Source: JAJFTV01 sp964426355 (GTDB taxonomy: Bacteria; Chloroflexota; Anaerolineae; Anaerolineales; Anaerolineaceae). From it: a stretch of 8,364 nucleotides of DNA. The DNA lies in the NCBI GenBank assembly GCA_964426355.1, contig CAYRRA010000189.1, positions 1 through 8,364 of the forward strand, in the 5' to 3' direction. The translations under genes were made by a program, and so were the position numbers. This document shows, piece by piece, positions 7,473-8,364 of this stretch. Within the stretch, counting starts at the first letter, position 1. Each line of letters begins with the position of its first letter. Below the pieces are notes generated by a model, which saw only the letters and a program-made list of their open reading frames with translations, did not search any database and had not been told where the DNA came from.

Positions 7473-7505
7473 AACCCCCAGGACAACCAATGCCCGGGGG
7501 TTTTT
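7473..7505 (+). terminator. Rho-independent terminator of the peroxiredoxin-exporter operon
   Basis: AACCCCC (7473-7479) pairs with GGGGGTT (7496-7502); GG (7481-7482) can also pair with CC (7493-7494) past one mismatch. The T-run 7501-7505 follows. It lies 56 nt after the ATPase stop on the same strand. Confidence 0.85.
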
Positions 7506-7551
7506 CATGCTCCGCGTGGAAAAACAAATGTATCACGCATTGGGATTGTGC

Positions 7552-7597
7552 AATAAAAAAACCGGATTCGATGATCGTTTCTCACCGAACCCGGTTT
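7552..7597 (-). terminator. Rho-independent terminator of the cold-shock protein gene
   Basis: Read on the minus strand, AAACCGG (7591-7597) and CCGGTTT (7559-7565) pair. After one mismatch, four further pairs (7567-7570 with 7586-7589) close a 15-nt loop. A T-run of seven (7555-7561 on the plus strand are A) follows. It lies 17 nt downstream of the csp stop codon, back to back with the exporter-operon terminator. Confidence 0.85.
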
Positions 7598-7614
7598 ATT
7601 GGAAAAAAGGCAGC

Positions 7615-7824
7615 CTAGATAACCGTTACAGAAGCGGCTTGCAGACCTTTGGGTCCTTTTTCAATTGTAAACTCCACCTTTTGCCCTTCTTCAAGGGAAT
7701 GAAATCCATCACCGACAATTGCGGAATGGTGCACAAAAACATCGGGACCATTTTCTTGTGAAATGAATCCAAAACCCTTTGTGTTATTGAACCACTTAAC
7801 GGTTCCAGTGATACGTTCTGACAT
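7615..7824 (-). CDS. CspA-family cold-shock protein (RNA chaperone)
   Basis: A complete 69-residue cold-shock-domain protein, the usual length for CspA-type proteins. These bind single-stranded RNA and DNA, melt RNA hairpins, and help translation and antitermination, especially in the cold. The start MSERITGTVKWFNNTKGFGFI carries the family signature: W11, RNP1 at 16-21 (KGFGFI) and RNP2 at 29-34 (VFVHHS), with the usual EEGQKVEF and GPKGLQAASV blocks in the C-terminal half. The ATG at 7824-7822 is preceded by TGGAGT (7838-7833 on the minus strand), 8 nt away. It has its own promoter (7949-7977), a roughly 118-nt leader with a terminator-like hairpin, and its own terminator. It is divergent from the RRM gene at 8302, another RNA-binding protein. 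Which csp paralogue it is, and whether it is cold-induced, cannot be told from the sequence. Confidence 0.97.
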   Translation of the reverse strand: MSERITGTVKWFNNTKGFGFISQENGPDVFVHHSAIVGDGFHSLEEGQKVEFTIEKGPKGLQAASVTVI

Positions 7825-7884
7825 CTTCTTTTACTCCAGTTCTTACTAACAAATACATGATTTATGAACGGCATCAGGCTTCAA

Positions 7885-7924
7885 AAGAATACTGCCGTCC
7901 CATAATAGGTCTGGCAGTATTTTT
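7885..7924 (-). promoter_or_regulatory. Terminator-like leader hairpin of csp (candidate attenuator)
   Basis: Within the csp leader, AATACTGCC (7921-7913 on the minus strand) pairs perfectly with GGCAGTATT (7896-7888), 9 bp. Weaker G-U and A-T pairs extend the base, and CC/GG closes a 6-nt loop above a 3x3 internal loop. The downstream side reads CTTTTG, a short T-rich tail. It lies about 20-55 nt after the predicted transcription start and 64 nt before the ATG. No gene upstream on this strand needs a terminator here. It resembles the RRM leader hairpin at 8228-8263. The tail is weaker than in the gene-end terminators, so termination would probably be partial. Confidence 0.5.
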
Positions 7925-7935
7925 CGACAAGCCTA

Positions 7936-7955
7936 ATATACTCGATTCAGTATAT
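7936..7955. repeat. Perfect inverted repeat ATATACT / AGTATAT over the csp -10 and start site
   Basis: ATATACT (7936-7942) and AGTATAT (7949-7955) are perfect 7-bp inverted repeats separated by 6 bp. The right half contains the csp -10 box, and the left half lies at about the predicted start point. It could be an operator, or a by-product of the TATACT box. Confidence 0.4.
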
Positions 7956-7977
7956 CATAGTCTGAGCTTTTTCACAA
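7949..7977 (-). promoter_or_regulatory. Promoter of the cold-shock protein gene
   Basis: On the minus strand TTGTGA (7977-7972) is followed by 17 bp and TATACT (7954-7949). The last spacer bases TGA make an extended -10 (TGATATACT). The predicted start is near 7942, giving a leader of about 118 nt, as long leaders are common in csp genes. The same TGATATACTG sequence occurs upstream of the RRM gene. Confidence 0.6.
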
Positions 7978-7989
7978 AAGATTTTTCTT

Positions 7990-8165
7990 GACTATTTCCT
8001 GCACTTCCACATTAAATTAGCAAGTCTCAATTTGGAAAATATGGGCAAAAATCCAGCTCAAATGACATCAATTCGAGTGTAGGATTTTTCCCGTCCATCC
8101 GCCCCATCGTGGAATGTTGGTGGGATTAGATAAAGTTTTCCTGAATTGAGGTTAAAATATGCAAA
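7990..8165. other. Intergenic region between divergent csp and RRM promoters
   Basis: AT-rich stretch with no gene recognised. AAAAATCC (8047-8054) and GGATTTTT (8082-8089) form an 8-bp inverted repeat with a 27-nt loop but no T-run. TCCTGAA (8139-8145) and TTCAGGA (8176-8182) are a 7-bp inverted repeat, and CAAAGTT occurs twice at 9-bp spacing (8162-8168, 8171-8177), both next to the RRM promoter. Nothing identifies their function. Confidence 0.35.
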
Positions 8166-8166
8166 G

Positions 8167-8194
8167 TTTTCAAAGTTCAGGATTGTGATATACT
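8167..8194 (+). promoter_or_regulatory. Promoter of the RRM RNA-binding protein gene
   Basis: TATACT (8189-8194) preceded by TGA gives an extended -10 identical to that of csp (TGATATACTG in both). A poor -35, TTTTCA (8167-8172), lies 16 bp upstream. An alternative is TTGTGA (8183-8188), 16 bp, TATAAT (8205-8210), which is also good. The predicted start is near 8201 or 8217, leaving a leader of about 85-100 nt that contains the hairpin at 8228-8263. Confidence 0.5.
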
Positions 8195-8227
8195 GTATCC
8201 ATCTTATAATCGGATTTGCGTTCATCT

Positions 8228-8263
8228 AATGCCGCCAGTCTTATAGGGCTGGAGGCATTTTTC
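8228..8263 (+). promoter_or_regulatory. Terminator-like leader hairpin of the RRM gene (candidate attenuator)
   Basis: AATGCC (8228-8233) pairs with GGCATT (8254-8259). After one G-A mismatch, CCAG (8235-8238) pairs with CTGG (8249-8252), then T-G and C-G pairs close a 6-nt loop. TTTTTCTTT runs through 8258-8266. This is a good intrinsic terminator by sequence. It sits after the likely promoter and 38 nt before the RRM start codon. The nearest plus-strand gene upstream ends at 7416 and has its own terminator, so a leader attenuator is the likelier reading. Confidence 0.6.
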
Positions 8264-8301
8264 TTTAACCGAATCTGTACCCACGAAAGAAGAGGATTAT
8301 C

Positions 8302-8364
8302 TTGGAAGTTAAATTGTATGTTGGAAATATGTCATATAACACAACCGAAGAACAACTTCGCGCG
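8302..8364 (+). CDS. RRM-domain RNA-binding protein, 5' end only (runs off the right edge)
   Basis: The first 21 codons encode MEVKLYVGNMSYNTTEEQ and three more residues. KLYVGNMSY is the RNP2 strand of the RNA recognition motif, and the TTEEQLR that follows is the usual start of its first helix. Small stand-alone RRM proteins of this kind (about 80-120 residues, as in cyanobacteria and Chloroflexota) bind single-stranded RNA and are often cold-induced. The start is TTG 8302 with GAGGA at 8292-8296, 5 nt before it. The frame has no ATG or GTG between the upstream stop (TAA 8266-8268) and the RNP2 motif, so a non-ATG start is required, which may keep translation low. It is divergent from csp, with a similar promoter and leader hairpin. 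The RNP1 motif and the rest lie outside the window. Confidence 0.85.
   Translation, partial: MEVKLYVGNMSYNTTEEQLRA

Noticed and set aside
8041..8082. 13-codon plus-strand open frame in the csp-RRM intergenic region
   Set aside because: It is too short, has only a weak ribosome-binding site and lies upstream of the predicted RRM transcription start.
8047..8089. AAAAATCC / GGATTTTT inverted repeat as a terminator or small RNA
   Set aside because: The stem is AT-rich, the loop is 27 nt, and no T-run follows on either strand.
1..8364. CRISPR arrays, transposons, tRNA or rRNA genes
   Set aside because: No regularly spaced repeats, transposase motifs, terminal inverted repeats with target duplications, or tRNA/rRNA-like sequences were seen.

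Overview
This window looks like a chromosomal segment of a free-living bacterium, about half GC in its genes and AT-rich between them. The protein types, and the presence of both a cold-shock protein and a stand-alone RRM RNA-binding protein, would fit Chloroflexota (Anaerolineae-like). That taxonomic guess is inference; no rRNA or other marker is present. There are no tRNAs, CRISPR arrays, transposases or phage genes.

Layout. (1) Positions 1-374 are a divergent intergenic region. A good sigma70-type promoter points left toward what may be the first codons of a minus-strand gene at the window edge. The region also holds an orphan minus-strand terminator-like hairpin and an inverted repeat at the likely SNF2 promoter. 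(2) Positions 375-3692 encode a complete 1105-residue SWIM zinc-finger SNF2-family ATPase. (3) Positions 3693-3900 are a leader with a strong 24-bp dyad and a second hairpin, in front of a four-gene plus-strand cluster. (4) The cluster runs from 3901 to 7416: a peroxiredoxin-like CxxC protein, a lipoprotein HlyD/DevB-type adaptor, a MacB/DevC-type ABC permease, and its ABC ATPase. Gaps of 25 and 18 nt and then an overlap or 11-nt gap indicate one operon, ended by a terminator at 7473-7505. (5) A cold-shock protein gene lies on the minus strand (7615-7824) with its own terminator, facing the exporter operon. (6) A 477-nt region separates it from a divergent RRM RNA-binding protein gene that starts with TTG at 8302 and runs off the right edge.

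The three ABC genes together look like a DevBCA/MacAB-like tripartite-type exporter; its substrate cannot be read from sequence. The peroxiredoxin-like protein is probably co-transcribed, which suggests a stress or redox link.

The most interesting structure is at the right end. The two divergent RNA-chaperone genes (csp and RRM) each have an extended -10 promoter containing TGATATACT. Each is followed, between promoter and start codon, by a terminator-like hairpin. The two hairpins are similar in sequence, with 13 of 17 identical bases in the first arm and loop start, and they show two compensatory base-pair changes. Neither hairpin has an upstream gene to terminate. They look like copies of one leader RNA element, possibly an attenuator responsive to temperature or to the RNA chaperones themselves.
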